Source: Bursaphelenchus xylophilus (Eukaryota > Nematoda > Chromadorea > Rhabditida > Aphelenchoididae). Taken from it: a DNA stretch of 64,000 nucleotides. The stretch spans positions 8,866,001 to 8,930,000 of the forward strand of contig CAJFCV020000003.1 of assembly GCA_904066235.2 (NCBI GenBank). Direction: 5' to 3'. Numbering within the stretch: the first letter of the stretch is position 1; each line of letters opens with the position of its first letter. Shown piece after piece: positions 60,536 to 64,000 of the stretch. Position numbers and translations under genes: made by a program. Under the pieces are notes generated by a model that did not search any database, had not been told where the DNA came from, and worked only from the letters and a program-made list of their open reading frames with translations.

Positions 60536-62235
60536 CTGAGGCTACGTTTTGAACTAATCTTCCTGCTCTCATCTTCACCTTCCCTCCAGACGATTTCAAA
60601 CTTGTTCCTTGAACGTTTGCTGATCTCATCTGACCGGACATCGAAGACAAAAAGGGTTATGATAACTTTGTGGAGCTGAGGTGCAAATAAATTTAAAGCT
60701 TGAATTTTAAAATGAAAAATGAATTTTTATATTGGGATAACTTTTATCACAAAATTTCTTTTTGACTTGCAAGATATTGCCAAGAAATCACATTTTCTTC
60801 AAACCTTGCACACGCGTTATGCTTCGGCCGTTTTTTGATTCCCAAATTGTTTAGAACTAGCTCGAATTTTACAGAAGCGGCCAAGATATTCGATGGCATT
60901 TGCCGGTGAGAGTATTAAAAACTTCGAAGGATAACTTATTTTTTGTTCCAAGTTTTGATGACCGTGCCAATTTTTCCCAAGCTTTTATCGCAAAAAAATC
61001 CCAAATTTCCATCGAATGGAAATTTGGGCCAAAGATTTCCCGTTGTTTCTGCAAAGTGAAGGGTAAGAATTTCAAATATAACATAAAAAGCTATTTGAAT
61101 TGGGTAAATGGTGAAAATTTGCCGCAGCACTACTGTAAATTTTTGCTGAACTTGCGAAAATCACGGTGTCATTTTGTATTCCGTATTTTACAAAAATCAA
61201 AGATTAGAGAATAATGATGACTATGCTTGATCGTATATGTATATGTATATATTTTGAACCCCAAAGCAACTTCCAAATTAAGGATACTGTAACCATGATT
61301 AATCCTATTTTTAGCTCCAATCTGACATCATTTTCCAAACTCCTTCTCACGTCCACTCCAGTCTAATTCTCGGTTCGAAATCTTGGCTCTGTTTGTCCCT
61401 AAAACAATGGGCCCACTCATAAGCGGCTCGGGGGCTTAATGAGCGCGAAGTGCGCTTGCGCTTATCCCTGAGCGGGGCGCGTGTTCGCCGCCTTATCCAG
61501 AAGTCAGGGCATCCGGAACGGCGGGCGTTGATTAATAAGCCCCGAGGGGCGGGAGGATGCGCAAATAAAGCCGGATTAATCGTGACCATCGACATTAAGC
61601 GGCCAGCCAGCTGAAGGTGCGAACAACTCAAACACAGCTTGTTCGTCGAGTTCGTTCAGCCCTCCCCTAAGGGGGGTCAGAGGACAGCGCCTGAGGCGGT
61701 GCGCGGGTCCGTAATGTCTTCTTTCTTTAATTCGACCCAAATCTAAGTCCTTAAGATTTGATTCGCGACCCCCCATTCTTCGCGCAGTCCCCAAGTTTAC
61801 TGACCCTCCAGGCGCGCTGTGTGTGTTGTTTTTTCCGCGATTCAGAATCCATTGCGGGGGAAGAATCTTGCTGCCCCAAGTTGTTCCGAGATTCTCTTCC
61901 TTTTTCGGGCGATTCGAAAAGTTTGTGCTCGGTTTCTAGTCCAGGAAAGTTGTGAGAGCAAAGATTCTGGAGAATTTTGGGAGGCTTTGGGTTACTGTAT
62001 TTTATCATTGAATTTTTGGGGATTGTTGGGATGGTTTTTTGAAGGATTGGATAATTATTTTTCATTGAAATTTTGCAATTCGTTTTAATTTTTTAAACTT
62101 TCTTTGTCGCACCTGCTGATTTTCCAGTGAATATTCGTATTTTACAAATAAATTCAATTTTTCATTCTTTGATTTTTCCGAAATATTGTTTACAAACAGT
62201 ATATTTTCAGATTTTCAACCTATGCTTCACAAATC
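60536..62235. other. Intergenic region with GATA sites and GC-rich block
   Basis: TGATAAC (60660-60666), GGATAAC (60735-60741) and TTATCA (60744-60749) lie within 215 bases of the aminopeptidase start and are candidate GATA-factor sites, fitting intestinal expression. A GC-rich block at 61370-61900 has open frames in several registers but no splice-supported gene. It may be the promoter or an untranslated exon of the carotenoid oxygenase gene. An ATTTTCAG acceptor near 62212 could be a trans-splice site. Confidence 0.45.
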
Positions 62236-63933
62236 ATGTTAATTTTATTACTATTGTTTGGCTCAGCCTTCTCTCAGAGTGTTCGCAAAGTTCATCTTGG
62301 GTTCCCTGAGGCATGGGATGGTGACAAATACAAGGAGCTCTACTGTCCAAGCAAAAATATCCCCAAATTTTTAGGTATGACATTTAAAAAAGGATCGAAA
62401 TCGCTGCGTATTTTACAACCATTTTTATGCTATTTCAGACCTTATTTCGACATTCTTAGCGAAAACTTACTTTATTTTATCTTATTTTAGACGGGTACTT
62501 CCTCTGCCAACTCTCCGCGTCCTATGGCAGCCAGCGCGCGCCCGCTGGCCGCAAACTGAACCACATGATCGACGCTATCGGTGCGGTCGGCGCTTTCCAC
62601 ATTAGCAACGGACAAGTGGTCTTTTCGGCCCAATATTATCCCGCGCGGCCCTACAAAATCTGGGAATTTTACGACCGGAATATGACAAAAGCCTCGGTCC
62701 CCTGGGCCGGCTGGTCGGACTACAATCTCACAGCGATGGGCAAATGGGAACAGGTCCCTGCGAATCAGGACTCAGCCCGTTTTCATCCAAATCTCGACTT
62801 TTGGAGGGTCGGGAATAAGATTATCGCCGGAACAGAGGCACCGTATTGGGTTGGCTACGAGTTCGATGTGAAAACACTGGATAAATTCAAGCTATTCCCA
62901 TTTGTTGAGGAGAATGATGTATTTGGAAACCCAAAGCCAAGCATGATCCCGATTTCAATGGCTATTCATGAACGCCGAGACTCGGATGGAACGATCTGGG
63001 GATCATTCTCGGCCATGAATTTTAATGAACAGAGGTTTTATCAGGTAAATAATCTAGTGACGGTTTGTATAGGAAATCTTTAAGAGAATTTTTTTGCCTT
63101 TTTCTTAGCTTTACCAGCATTTTGTATAATTTGGAGCTAATTCTTGCAAAAAAATTCTCAAAAATCATATTTTTTGGCAAAAAAAAATACTGGTAAAAAT
63201 AGATATTTAGTGGACTCGCACAAGCATAAAAACATTGGTTAGTAGGCCCGTATTTTACAAGATTTACAGTGCTTACTTAGCACAAAAAAGAATTTTTTGA
63301 ATTGTTTTTTGTGGTTCGCCTATTTGATGACATAAGCTAATATAAAATGTAAAAAAATGCTACTTTTATTCAACAACCATCTTAAGTAGTAACGTTGTTT
63401 TTTAGAATAGATACCAGTGTTTATATTCTGCTTGTTTTTACATCTGTTAAACAAAAAAATTTCATTTTACAGCCAAAAGAATGCCAAAATTCCGATTTTC
63501 CAATTTTCAGGGAATTTTCACCGTCGACGAATCCGGCGTTCGCCGCGTGATCGGCATGTACGATTACGGTGTCTGGGACCCAAATGCATGCGGGAAGGAC
63601 GACGAATATATTGGTACGTTCCCGCGCGCGCAGAGTTAAATTTAGCCGCCGCCGCAAACACGCTTTTAATTCGAATTTAATCAAAGGGAAATTGGATAGG
63701 ACGCACGCTTCGATTACTCACGAACATCTTCATACTTTTTCAGGCGACAAGACCCTGCTGCCCGGCTATATCCATTCGATTACGACCACGCAGAACTACG
63801 TGATTCTGCCGATCACGTCGCTGCTGATTAACCCATGCAAGTTCAAAGAGCCGCCCTTGTCGAAGGATGCCCGGGCGTCGCTGCAAAAGGGCGGATTGTG
63901 GGGAATGGACTTTTATGATATGGTCCCAATGAG
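62236..63933 (+). CDS. Carotenoid oxygenase (BCMO/RPE65 family), 5' part
   Basis: Exons 62236-62374, 62491-63044, 63511-63613 and 63744-63933 join in phase, giving the first 328 residues; the gene runs off the right edge. A signal-like N-terminus (MLILLLLFGSAFSQS) suggests secretion or ER entry, unlike the mostly cytosolic vertebrate enzymes. Family features are GAFHISNGQVVFSAQYY near the front, MAIHERRDSDGT (first iron-ligand histidine region) and GYIHSITTTQNYVILP (histidine followed by the TxNY(V/I) strand). Only two of the four expected iron ligands fall inside the window. The family cleaves carotenoids or isomerises retinoids; C. elegans has bcmo-1 and bcmo-2. Substrate cannot be predicted. 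Confidence 0.85.
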
Positions 63934-64000
63934 GTAAGCATGGCAGAGCGATGGCCTTGGCATACTTAGAAAAAATTTTTATATCGAAAAAATCCATTTT

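Noticed and set aside
1..64000. CRISPR arrays, bacterial operons or prophage
   Set aside because: The window is eukaryotic, with introns and poly(A) signals throughout; the tandem arrays are mirrored intronic repeats, not spacer-repeat arrays.

Overview
This is a piece of a nematode nuclear genome, probably a chromadorean and apparently not Caenorhabditis elegans itself. The evidence is multi-exon genes with short GT-AG introns, AT-rich introns next to GC-rich exons, and proteins that match nematode families: a GAR-2-type muscarinic receptor, RNF-5, a Met-like receptor kinase with a semaphorin head, a CHK/EcKinase-like protein and a carotenoid-oxygenase relative. I joined exons by eye from frame, splice signals and intron phase. 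The phase adds up for every model given with exon coordinates.

Layout from left to right: an unrecognised 163-residue gene (+, 3057-3812) convergent with a muscarinic receptor gene gar-2 (-, 9051-4033); an RNF-5-type membrane RING ubiquitin ligase (-, 12185-11395); a Skeletor-like DM13-domain surface protein (-, 16384-12775); a gene-poor 5.3 kb stretch; a secreted fibronectin-III protein (+, 21699-23907); PTB-like exons (+, 24384-25859) that may be the 5' end of a large RGS-domain gene (+, 30490-34310); a CHK/EcKinase-like kinase (-, 36964-34731); a Met/SVH-2-like receptor tyrosine kinase (-, 44286-37774); a dimethylargininase-like hydrolase (+, 47243-49857) tail to tail with a secreted M1 aminopeptidase (-, 60535-49886); and the first four exons of a carotenoid oxygenase (+, 62236 to the right edge).

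The genes do not form a single pathway. Several act in signalling: gar-2 is probably Gi/o-coupled, the RGS protein would switch G-alpha off, and the Met-like receptor and the FN3 protein act at the cell surface. The kinase and aminopeptidase promoters carry GATA sites that suggest intestinal expression. Three gene pairs are convergent with very short or overlapping 3' ends.

The most unusual feature is the repeat content of the introns. Several unrelated elements share one architecture: short words or tandem units in one orientation on the left and inverted on the right. The largest is a 4.7 kb nested element in the aminopeptidase intron that encloses a gag-like reading frame and further exon-like segments. 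There are also Tc1/mariner-type miniature elements, a decayed copy of the first exon of the receptor kinase, and two short motifs that recur in many introns.
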